The position numbers and the translations under genes were made by a program. A stretch of DNA of 64,000 nt from JBBRHQ01 sp963720735 (GTDB lineage Bacteria > Actinomycetota > Thermoleophilia > Solirubrobacterales > 70-9): positions 1 to 64,000 of the forward strand of contig CAVRGL010000008.1 in assembly GCA_963720735.1 (NCBI GenBank), given 5' to 3'. The notes below the pieces were generated by a model that was not told the DNA's origin, made no database searches, and worked only from the letters and a program-made list of their open reading frames with translations. Shown piece by piece: positions 17,517 through 24,441 of the stretch (the first letter of the stretch is position 1; each line of letters opens with the position of its first letter).

Positions 17517-18404
17517 ATGAGCGAACCCGCCAGCTTCCGCCTCAAGACCGGCCTCGCAGAGATGCTCAAGGGCGGCGTGATCATGGACGTGACCGACGCC
17601 GATCAGGCGCGGATCGCGGAGCGGACCGGCGCCTGTGCGGTGATGGCCCTGGAGCGAGTTCCCGCCGACATCCGGGCCGAGGGCGGTGTGGCGAGAATGG
17701 CGCCCACCCAGAAGATCAGCGAGATCCAGGAGGCGGTCTCGATCCCGGTGATGGCCAAGGCCCGGATCGGCCACTTCGCCGAGGCCCAGGTGCTCCAGGC
17801 CCTCGAGGTGGACTACATCGACGAGTCCGAGGTCCTCACCCCCGCGGATGAGACCCACCACATCGACAAGCTCGCCTTCGACGTCCCCTTCGTCTGCGGC
17901 GCGACGAATCTCGGCGAGGCCCTGCGGCGGATCGGCGAAGGAGCGGCGATGATCCGCTCCAAGGGCGAAGCGGGCACCGGCAACATCGTCGAGGCGGTGC
18001 GTCACATGCGTGAGATAACCGCCGGGATCAAGGCGCTCGCCGCGGCCGGCCCGGAGGAGCTGTCCGCGGCAGCCAAGCAGCACCGCGCGCCGCTCGAGGT
18101 GGTGCGGATGGTTGCCGAGGCCGGGAGGCTGCCGGTGCCACTGTTCTGCGCCGGCGGGATCGCGACTCCGGCCGACGCGGCGCTGATGGTCCAGCTAGGC
18201 GCGGAGGGCAACTTCGTCGGCTCCGGAATCTTCAAGAGCTCGGACCCCGAACGTCGCGCACGGGCGATCGTCGAGGCGACCACGCACGCCGACGACCCCG
18301 AGCGGGTGGCCGCGGCATGCGCGGAGCTGGGCGAGCCGATGCCTGGCCTCGAGATCTCCGAACTGGCCGCCGCCGACGCCCTGCTCCAAGACCGCGGTGC
18401 CTGA
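17517..18404 (+). CDS. pdxS: pyridoxal 5'-phosphate synthase, PdxS lyase subunit
   Basis: This is the 295-residue synthase subunit of the DXP-independent vitamin B6 pathway. It combines ribose 5-phosphate, glyceraldehyde 3-phosphate and ammonia from PdxT to make PLP. Catalytic residues match the family numbering: Asp24 (VIMDV), Lys81 (MAKARIGH) and Lys149 (IRSKGEAGTG). The phosphate-binding CAGGIATPADAALM and GSGIFKSSDP segments are intact. It forms a dodecamer core to which PdxT docks. The coding region ends at 18404, about 90 bases before the pdxT start, and the gap holds a palindromic repeat. Confidence 0.97.
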   Translation: MSEPASFRLKTGLAEMLKGGVIMDVTDADQARIAERTGACAVMALERVPADIRAEGGVARMAPTQKISEIQEAVSIPVMAKARIGHFAEAQVLQALEVDYIDESEVLTPADETHHIDKLAFDVPFVCGATNLGEALRRIGEGAAMIRSKGEAGTGNIVEAVRHMREITAGIKALAAAGPEELSAAAKQHRAPLEVVRMVAEAGRLPVPLFCAGGIATPADAALMVQLGAEGNFVGSGIFKSSDPERRARAIVEATTHADDPERVAAACAELGEPMPGLEISELAAADALLQDRGA

Positions 18405-18416
18405 GCCACCGCCGTC

Positions 18417-18490
18417 CCAGGCACTCCCGGGCGAATCCGCCCAAGCGGCGGATCACCGGTCGCTGACGCTCCCTGGGAGGACGTGCCTGG
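18417..18490. repeat. REP-like palindromic repeat between pdxS and pdxT
   Basis: The outer arms CCAGGCAC (18417-18424) and GTGCCTGG (18483-18490) are perfect inverted repeats. TCCCGGG and CCTGGGA extend the pairing inward. The right side carries GGAGGACGTGC, which is also found in the repeats at 20371-20382 and 22867-22878. The element fills nearly the whole pdxS-pdxT gap and ends two bases before the pdxT ATG, so it could influence pdxT translation or transcript stability. Confidence 0.55.
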
Positions 18491-18492
18491 AG

Positions 18493-19077
18493 ATGGGTGT
18501 TCTCGGCGTGCAGGGGGACTTCGAGGCCCACGGGAAGATGCTGCGAGGGCTGGGGGCTGAAGCCTCCGAGGTCCGACGCCCCGAGGACCTGGAGGACCTC
18601 GACGGGCTGGTGATCCCCGGGGGCGAGAGCACGACGATCACGATGGGAATCGAGTCGGCGGGGCTGGAGGCCGGCATCCGCCGCCACCACGCGGAAGAGC
18701 GGCCGATCCTCGGCACCTGCGCCGGGATGATCGTCTGTGACGACGCCCACCTGGGGCTGATCGACGCGCACGCGCGGCGCAACGCCTTCGGCCGCCAGCT
18801 TCAGAGCTTCGAGACGGACCTGCGGGTCGAGGGGCTCGGCGAGGAGCCGCTTCGCGCGGTCTTCATCCGCGCTCCCTGGATCGAGCGGACCGGGCCCGAG
18901 GTCGAGGTTCTCGCCTCCTACGGCGGGCACCCGGTGGCGATCCGCGAGCGCTCCGTGCTCAGCTGCGCCTTCCATCCCGAGCTCACTGACGATCCCCGGG
19001 TCCACGCCATGTTCATGGCAATGGCGACGGCCGCGGCCGAGCGGCGGTCGAGGCAACCGGAGGAGGCAAGCAGTTGA
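18493..19077 (+). CDS. pdxT: pyridoxal 5'-phosphate synthase, glutaminase subunit PdxT
   Basis: A class I glutamine amidotransferase of 194 residues that hydrolyses glutamine and passes ammonia to PdxS. The nucleophile is Cys76 (LGTCAGMI), with His161 and Glu163 (FHPEL) completing the triad. The oxyanion segment PGGESTT lies at 42-48. The start at 18493 (MGVLGVQGDFEAHG) matches the usual PdxT N-terminus; the frame is open upstream to 18397, but that part is the REP-like repeat read through. The last four bases overlap the start of the aminopeptidase gene. Confidence 0.95.
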   Translation: MGVLGVQGDFEAHGKMLRGLGAEASEVRRPEDLEDLDGLVIPGGESTTITMGIESAGLEAGIRRHHAEERPILGTCAGMIVCDDAHLGLIDAHARRNAFGRQLQSFETDLRVEGLGEEPLRAVFIRAPWIERTGPEVEVLASYGGHPVAIRERSVLSCAFHPELTDDPRVHAMFMAMATAAAERRSRQPEEASS

Positions 19078-20177
19078 AGGACGCGCGCGTGCAGGGGCTG
19101 GCCAAGATCCTGGTCGGCTACTCGACCAAGGTCAAGGAGGGGGAGATCGTCTCGATCGACGGCGAGAGCGCTGCGGAGCCGCTGCTCGCGGCGATCTATG
19201 AGGAAGTCCTGAAGGCCGGCGCCCACCCGATTCTCCAGATGAGCGTCGACGGCCAGGCGGCGACCTACTTCAAGCACGCTGCCAATGCGCAGCTCGACTG
19301 GGTCTCGCCGGTGGCGGAGTGGATGGTCGACAACGTCGACGTACGGCTCTCCGTCGGGGCCAGCACCAACACGCGGGAGCTGTCCGCGGTGCCCCCTGAG
19401 CGACAGACCCGCAGGCAGGCGGCGATGGGCGATCTGATGAGCCGGGCGATGGAGCGCAGCGCCAACGGCGGCTTCCGCTGGTGCTACACGCTGTTTCCGA
19501 CCGGCGCCTACGCCTCGGAGGCGGAGATGAGCACCGAGGACTACGAGGACTTCTATTACGCGGCCTGCCTTGCATCCGACCCGGATCCGCTGACCGCCTG
19601 GGAGCGGGCCTCATCCGAGACCCGCCGCCTGTCGGAGTGGATCGGGGGCCGCGAGGAGGTGCACGTGACGGGTCCGGGGACCGACATCCGGCTGGGGATC
19701 GCCGGTCGCAAGTTCATCCCCTGCGTCGGCGACCACAACATGCCCGATGGGGAGTTCTTCACCGGCCCGGTCGAGGACTCGGTCGAGGGCGAGGTCAGCT
19801 TTCACCTGCCGGCCGTGATCGGCGGCAGGGAGGTCTCGGGGGTGCGGCTCCGCTTCGAGTCCGGGAAGGTGGTCGACGCAAGCGCCGAGCGCGGCGAGGA
19901 GTTCCTGATCAAGCTGCTCGACACCGACGACGGCGCCCGCCGCCTCGGCGAGCTGGGGATCGGCACCAACTACGGGATCGACCGCGGCACGCTCGAGGTG
20001 CTGCTCGACGAGAAGATCGGCGGCACCGTGCACATGGCGGTCGGCCACAGCTACCCAGAGTCCGGCGGGGTCAACGAGTCGGCCGTCCACACCGACCTGG
20101 TCTGCGACCTGCGGCAGGGCGGCAAGATCGTCGTCGACGGCGAGGATCTCTCAGTCGACGGCAAGTTCGTCGTATGA
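19074..20177 (+). CDS. M29 family aminopeptidase
   Basis: A 367-residue metallo-aminopeptidase of the AmpS/aminopeptidase T family. It starts with TTG overlapping the pdxT stop (TTGA). The dinuclear-metal region is recognisable in the C-terminal half: LGIGTNYGIDRGTLEVLLDE, GGTVHMAVGHSYPESGG and HTDLVCDL, supplying Glu, His, Tyr, His and Asp ligands and catalytic residues. These enzymes act on N-terminal residues of peptides in the cytoplasm. The pdxS-pdxT-M29 order suggests co-transcription. The TGA stop is part of the left end of an inverted-repeat element. Confidence 0.9.
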   Translation: MKDARVQGLAKILVGYSTKVKEGEIVSIDGESAAEPLLAAIYEEVLKAGAHPILQMSVDGQAATYFKHAANAQLDWVSPVAEWMVDNVDVRLSVGASTNTRELSAVPPERQTRRQAAMGDLMSRAMERSANGGFRWCYTLFPTGAYASEAEMSTEDYEDFYYAACLASDPDPLTAWERASSETRRLSEWIGGREEVHVTGPGTDIRLGIAGRKFIPCVGDHNMPDGEFFTGPVEDSVEGEVSFHLPAVIGGREVSGVRLRFESGKVVDASAERGEEFLIKLLDTDDGARRLGELGIGTNYGIDRGTLEVLLDEKIGGTVHMAVGHSYPESGGVNESAVHTDLVCDLRQGGKIVVDGEDLSVDGKFVV

Positions 20178-20395
20178 ATAACTGCGCGGCCTCCTCTGCT
20201 CCGCGAGAGCCCGCCCCCAGAGACACCGGCTATCTGCGGGCTCTCGCTCCGCGTCCGGGGGCCGCTTGCCCGCAAGCAAACCTCATCCTGCCGCGAACCG
20301 CCGCACGCCCGGACGCGGGAGCGAGGCCCGACAGCATCATTTGACTCTGAGTGTCGGGCCTCGCGGGAGCGGAGGACGTGCGGCGCAGTTATTCA
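20175..20395. repeat. 221 bp inverted pair of REP-like units with 13 bp perfect termini
   Basis: The left end TGAATAACTGCGC (20175-20187) is exactly the reverse complement of the right end (20383-20395). Inward from the ends, two arms of about 95 bp match imperfectly in inverted orientation. Each arm is itself a hairpin (GAGAGCCCGC/GCGGGCTCTC on the left; GAGGCCCGACA/TGTCGGGCCTC on the right). About 35 bp lie between the arms. The terminal TGAs are the stop codons of both convergent flanking genes. It probably acts as a bidirectional terminator and resembles a REPIN or MITE in organisation. Confidence 0.8.
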
Positions 20396-20836
20396 GCCTC
20401 TGGGAATCGGCGAGCCGGCGAGCAGCAGGAACCAGAGCGCAAGGGCGAGTGCGGCGAGTAGGACCGAACCGACGATCACCGCCTCGACGATCGTCCAGGT
20501 CTGCGCCTCGGGCGTGTCGCGCATGCTGCGCAGCCAGGCCGAGCGGATCGGGTTGACGGAGTTGGTCCCGGTGATCCGGACGTAGAGATGGTTGAGGCGG
20601 CCGATCAGCCAGGCGACGATCAGGATGGAGACGACGATCCCGACCAAGACGATCATGTAGGGGCCGCCGCTCGGAAACTGGGTCTTGGAGAGCTTCGAGC
20701 CGATGTAGATCCAGGTCAGCGGTATCGCGGTCCACATCGAGAGCGCGGCGATCAGCATCGCCGCGACAACGATCGTCGCGGCGAACCCACTGCCACGCCG
20801 CCTCTCGGATAGCTGTTCCGCCATCTGTCTGCTCAT
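20393..20836 (-). CDS. membrane protein with three helices
   Basis: Starting at ATG 20836 (MSRQMAEQLSERRRG) the product is 147 residues; a second ATG lies four codons later at 20824. Hydrophobic segments are ATIVVAAMLIAALSMWTAI, MIVLVGIVVSILIVAWLIG, and VIVGSVLLAALALALWFLLL near the C-terminus. The soluble loop TGTNSVNPIRSAWLRSMRD lies between the last two. The family is unknown. It diverges from yebC with only 13 bases between the start codons, so promoters overlap the coding starts. Confidence 0.65.
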   Translation of the reverse strand: MSRQMAEQLSERRRGSGFAATIVVAAMLIAALSMWTAIPLTWIYIGSKLSKTQFPSGGPYMIVLVGIVVSILIVAWLIGRLNHLYVRITGTNSVNPIRSAWLRSMRDTPEAQTWTIVEAVIVGSVLLAALALALWFLLLAGSPIPRG

Positions 20837-20849
20837 AGAATCGCAGGCC

Positions 20850-21599
20850 ATGTCCGGGCACTCCAAGTGGTCATCGATCAAGCACAGGAAGGCGGCGGCC
20901 GACGCCAAGCGCGGCAAGGCCTTCACCAAGCTGGCGAGGGCGATCACGGTCGCCGCCCGTGAGGGCGGGGGCGACCCCGATTCGAACCCGGCGCTGGCCA
21001 CGGCCGTGCAGAAGGCGCGCGACTTCTCGATGCCGAAGGACAACATCCAACGGGCGATCGACCGCGGCACGGGGGAGGGCGGCGATGCCGAGGCGATCGA
21101 GCGGGTCGTCTTCGAGGGCTACGGCCCCGGCGGCGTCGCCATCCTCACCGAGGCGCTCACCGACAACCGCAACCGGACCAGCGCCGAGGTGCGCCACGCC
21201 TTCACCAAGCACAGCGGCAGCCTCGGCGAGCCCGGCTCGGTCGCCTGGATCTTCGAGAAGCGCGGCGTGATCGTCGTCGACGGCGCCCGCTACGGGGAGG
21301 ACGACCTGATCGCAGCGATCGACGCCGGGGCCGACGACGTCCAGCGTGACGGCGACATCCTCAAGGTGATCTCAGACCCGGCCAGCCTCAGCTCGGTGCG
21401 GGGCGCCTTGGAGCGGGAGGGGGTGGAGATCCAGTCCTCCGACCTGGCGATGGAGCCGAAGAGCACCGTCGAGCTCGGCGAGTCGGAGGCGGGCTCGCTG
21501 CTGCGTCTGATCGACGCCCTCGAGGAGCAGGAGGACGTAGACGGTGTTCACGCGAACTTCGACATCTCCGACGAGGTGATGGAGAAGGAGCTGGCCTGA
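20850..21599 (+). CDS. yebC: YebC/PmpR family protein
   Basis: A 249-residue member of the universal YebC family. The signature N-terminus MSGHSKWSSIKHRKAAADAK and the FEGYGPGGVAILTEALTDNR region are intact, and the three-domain length is normal. Members bind DNA as regulators in some bacteria, and the family has also been linked to translation of difficult proline-rich stretches. It lies directly upstream of ruvC, the conserved yebC-ruvCAB neighbourhood. The start is unambiguous. Confidence 0.95.
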   Translation: MSGHSKWSSIKHRKAAADAKRGKAFTKLARAITVAAREGGGDPDSNPALATAVQKARDFSMPKDNIQRAIDRGTGEGGDAEAIERVVFEGYGPGGVAILTEALTDNRNRTSAEVRHAFTKHSGSLGEPGSVAWIFEKRGVIVVDGARYGEDDLIAAIDAGADDVQRDGDILKVISDPASLSSVRGALEREGVEIQSSDLAMEPKSTVELGESEAGSLLRLIDALEEQEDVDGVHANFDISDEVMEKELA

Positions 21600-21639
21600 G
21601 GCCTGAAGGCATCCGACCTTCTTCGCAGAATCCCTTGCC

Positions 21640-22182
21640 ATGAAGGTCGTGATGGGAATAGACCCGGGCGCCGCCAACCTGGGATTCGGCGTCGTCAGGG
21701 TCGAGGGCGCTCACATGATCGCCCTCGACGGCGGCGTGATCGAGACCACGCCTGAGCAGCCGATCGAGCGGCGCCTGGAGCGCATCCACCGGAGCCTCGC
21801 CGAGCTGATCGAGTGGCACGAGCCGTGGGCGATGGCGCTCGAGGACGTCTATTTCGGCAGGAACGTGCGCTCGGCGATGACCGTGGGAAGGGCCAGCGGG
21901 GTGGCGATGCTCGCCGCGGCCCAACAGGGGGTGCGCTGCTTCACCTACACGCCGCAGGCGATCAAGCTCGCCGTCTGCGGCTCGGGCTCGGCCGGGAAGA
22001 AGCAGGTGCAGCGGATGGTCGGCACCCTGCTCGGCCTGCCCGAGCCGCCCGCTCCCGACCATGCGGCCGACGCGCTCGCGGTGGCGATCTGTCACGGCGG
22101 CGCCGCCGGGCGCCGGCAGGTCCTCGACGACCTCGATCGGGCAGAGGCGCCGGAGCCGCTCAGAGAGCAGCTCGCCCGATGA
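21640..22182 (+). CDS. ruvC: Holliday junction resolvase RuvC
   Basis: The 180-residue RNase H-fold endonuclease that cuts Holliday junctions bound by RuvAB. Acidic catalytic residues are in place: Asp8 (MGIDPGAANLGFG), Glu68 (ALEDVYF), and the HAADALAVAICH segment (His141, Asp144). The VYFGRNVRSAMTVGRASGV helix that contacts DNA is typical. The stop overlaps the ruvA start (ATGA), so ruvC-ruvA-ruvB are translationally coupled. Confidence 0.97.
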   Translation: MKVVMGIDPGAANLGFGVVRVEGAHMIALDGGVIETTPEQPIERRLERIHRSLAELIEWHEPWAMALEDVYFGRNVRSAMTVGRASGVAMLAAAQQGVRCFTYTPQAIKLAVCGSGSAGKKQVQRMVGTLLGLPEPPAPDHAADALAVAICHGGAAGRRQVLDDLDRAEAPEPLREQLAR

Positions 22183-22778
22183 TCGCCGCGATTCGCGGAG
22201 AGGTGATGGTGAGGCGACCCGATCACGTGGTGATCGACGCCGCCGGAGTCGGCTACCGCCTCGCCGTCTCCACCGAGACGCTGAAAGCGGTCCCGGCCAT
22301 CGGGCGTGAGGCTTTCCTGCACGCCGAGCTGATCGCCCGCGAAGATTCGCTCTCGCTGTACGGTTTCTCCTCGGAGGAGGAGCGCGACCTGTTCGGCGAG
22401 CTGATCTCGGTCAGCGGGGTGGGCCCGAAGGTGGCGATCGCGGCTCTTTCCGGCGGCAGCGCCCGCGAGCTGCTGCGGGCGATCGCCGCTGGGGACGCGA
22501 AGCGCTTCCAGGCGGTGCCGGGGATCGGCAAGCGCACCGCCGATCGGATCATCGTCGAGCTGCGCGAGAAGGTCGCCGGGACGATCGAGGAGGAGGTCGC
22601 GGCCGGGGGCGAGGGCGAGGCGAGCGCCCGCTCGCTCGCCCGGGACGGGCTGGTCAACCTCGGCTACGCCCCGCTCGAGGCCGAGCAGCTGCTCGAGGCG
22701 CTCGACGGCGATAATCCAGAGGAGCTGATCTCCGCGGCGCTGCGCCGGGCCGGCGAGTCGAAGTCGAGGGCGGCATGA
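22179..22778 (+). CDS. ruvA: Holliday junction branch migration protein RuvA
   Basis: A 199-residue protein starting with MIAAIRGEVMVRRPDHVVID. Domain I is an OB fold (about 1-63). Domain II has the paired helix-hairpin-helix motifs LISVSGVGPKVAIAAL and FQAVPGIGKRTADRII. An acidic flexible linker (GTIEEEVAAGGEGEAS) leads to domain III (about 150-199), which contacts RuvB. It binds the four-way junction as a tetramer. It overlaps both ruvC and ruvB by four bases. Confidence 0.96.
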   Translation: MIAAIRGEVMVRRPDHVVIDAAGVGYRLAVSTETLKAVPAIGREAFLHAELIAREDSLSLYGFSSEEERDLFGELISVSGVGPKVAIAALSGGSARELLRAIAAGDAKRFQAVPGIGKRTADRIIVELREKVAGTIEEEVAAGGEGEASARSLARDGLVNLGYAPLEAEQLLEALDGDNPEELISAALRRAGESKSRAA

Positions 22779-23902
22779 GCGACGCACCGGAAATCGGCGG
22801 CCCCCGCATCCGCACCCCGGGAATCCCCAATCCTGCCCCAAACCCCGGCACGCCCGGACGCGAAGCGGAGGACGTGCCGGGCAGTGATTCCCTACGCGTT
22901 CATGACGCCCGCGCCGCCGGCGCCGACGACGACCTCGACCGCTCGCTGCGGCCGCCCCGGCTGGCCGACTTCGTCAACCAGGAGCAGGTGACCGAGCAAC
23001 TCGGTCTGTTCATCGAGGCCGCCCGCGGGCGCGGGGAGCCGCTCGACCACGTGCTGCTGGCCGGGCCGCCAGGCCTCGGCAAGACCTCGCTCGCCTTCAT
23101 CGTCGCCGCCGAGTTGGGGGTGCCGATGATCCAGACCGCTGGGCCGGCGCTGGAGCGCAAGGCCGACATCGCCGCCTTCCTCACCGCGCTGGAGCCCGGG
23201 AGCGTCTTCTTCATCGACGAGATCCACCGCCTCGGGCGGGCCGTGGAGGAGACCCTCTACCCCGCGATGGAGGACTCGCGCCTCCCGGTCGTCCTCGGCC
23301 AGGGCGCAGGGGCCCGCACCGTGACCCTGCCGCTGCCGCCATTCACGCTGATCGGGGCGACCACGCGCAGCGGCCTGCTGACGACGCCGCTCAGGGACCG
23401 CTTCGGCGTCTGCCATCGCCTCGAGCACTACGACCCCGAGCACCTCGCCGAGATCGTCGTCCGCTCGGCCGGGATCCTCGAGGTCGAGATCGACGCCGCC
23501 GGTGCGGCGACGATCGCCGAGCGAGCCCGCGGCACCCCACGGGTGGCCAACAGGCTGCTGAGGCGGGTTCGAGACTTCGCCCAGGTCAGGGGCGAGGGTC
23601 ACGTCGACGCCGAGATCGCCGGGGCGGCGCTTGACATGTTCGAGGTCGACGGCGCCGGGCTCGACCGCAGCGACCGCAGCCTGCTGGCGACGGTCGCCGC
23701 CAAGTTCGGCGGCGGTCCGGTCGGGCTCTCGACCCTGGCGGTCGCGATCGGCGAGGAGGAGGACACGATCGAGGACGTGCTCGAGCCCTACCTTCTCCAG
23801 CAGGGCCTGCTGAAGCGGACGCCCCGCGGCCGGGTGCTGACCCGCCGCGCCTTCGAGCATCTCGAGCTGCCCGTGCCCGATGGCGCGGCGACCCTGTTCT
23901 GA
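22775..23902 (+). CDS. ruvB: Holliday junction branch migration helicase RuvB
   Basis: A 375-residue AAA+ motor. Walker A GPPGLGKTS is at 97-105, Walker B with DEIH at 148-151, sensor 1 near LIGATTRSGLL, the arginine finger region near TTPLRDRFG, and the C-terminal winged helix is complete. The N-terminal 50 residues are unusual: a Pro/Gly-rich leader (IPNPAPNPGTPGREAEDVPG) encoded partly by a REP-like repeat (22844-22881), before the conserved core at DRSLRPPRLADFVNQ. The ATG overlaps ruvA by four bases. Confidence 0.96.
   Translation: MSDAPEIGGPRIRTPGIPNPAPNPGTPGREAEDVPGSDSLRVHDARAAGADDDLDRSLRPPRLADFVNQEQVTEQLGLFIEAARGRGEPLDHVLLAGPPGLGKTSLAFIVAAELGVPMIQTAGPALERKADIAAFLTALEPGSVFFIDEIHRLGRAVEETLYPAMEDSRLPVVLGQGAGARTVTLPLPPFTLIGATTRSGLLTTPLRDRFGVCHRLEHYDPEHLAEIVVRSAGILEVEIDAAGAATIAERARGTPRVANRLLRRVRDFAQVRGEGHVDAEIAGAALDMFEVDGAGLDRSDRSLLATVAAKFGGGPVGLSTLAVAIGEEEDTIEDVLEPYLLQQGLLKRTPRGRVLTRRAFEHLELPVPDGAATLF
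22844..22881. repeat. REP-like palindrome inside the ruvB coding region
   Basis: The perfect arms CCCGGCAC (22844-22851) and GTGCCGGG (22874-22881) enclose GCCCGGACGCG...GCGGAGGAC. Both flanks match the right unit of the element at 20175-20395, with ACGCCCGGACGCG on the left and AGCGGAGGACGTGC on the right. Here the inner hairpin is missing. It is translated as about residues 24-36 of RuvB, in the non-conserved leader. Confidence 0.6.
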
Positions 23903-23945
23903 GGCAAGGCGGCATTCCCGCCGCAGTTTGTAGCCTGTTTCGTCA

Positions 23946-24434
23946 ATGCCCTTCTTCATCTGCCCCAACTGCGGCAACAGGGAGCTGAGCGGCGATCGGA
24001 CGGCGGGTTTCAGCAGCCGCCCGAAGGGTTGCTCGAAGTGCGGATTCGGGTTCGTGTTCGAGCTGCTCGACGACTATTACCCGGCTCCGAACGCCGCCTT
24101 TTTCGTCTGCGATCAGCAGGGAAGGGTGATCGAAGCCGGCAAGGGCAGCTTCGAGCTCACCGGGCTGACCGACGAGGACGTGATGGGCCGGCCGGTGCGC
24201 GACGTACTCGGCCTGCGCTGGCTCGAGGAGGGCGACGGCGGTGAAACGGCCGACACCAACGGCGACGGCTTCACCGATCCGATCGAGACCTCGCTGGAGT
24301 GGGGGGTGCGCTCGCTCGGCAAGCGTGTCTCGGTCAACGCCGAGGGTGACCTCCCGGCCGACGCGGTCGCCGACGTCTTTCCGGCCTACGATGACGACGG
24401 CGGCCTGCTGATCGTCCTCACGCCCGAGGGATAG
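23946..24434 (+). CDS. zinc ribbon and PAS domain protein
   Basis: A 162-residue protein. The N-terminus has two CxxC knuckles (FICPNCGNRE and GCSKCGFGF), a rubredoxin-like zinc ribbon. It is followed by a PAS-like domain from about 38 (YYPAPNAAFFVCDQQGRVIE, FELTGLTDEDVMGRPVRDVL). No output domain follows, so it probably works by protein interaction or DNA binding through the ribbon. It lies between ruvB and secDF on the same strand, seven bases before secDF. The role is unknown; a redox- or ligand-sensing adaptor is a reasonable guess only. Confidence 0.75.
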   Translation: MPFFICPNCGNRELSGDRTAGFSSRPKGCSKCGFGFVFELLDDYYPAPNAAFFVCDQQGRVIEAGKGSFELTGLTDEDVMGRPVRDVLGLRWLEEGDGGETADTNGDGFTDPIETSLEWGVRSLGKRVSVNAEGDLPADAVADVFPAYDDDGGLLIVLTPEG

Positions 24435-24441
24435 CGGCGCG

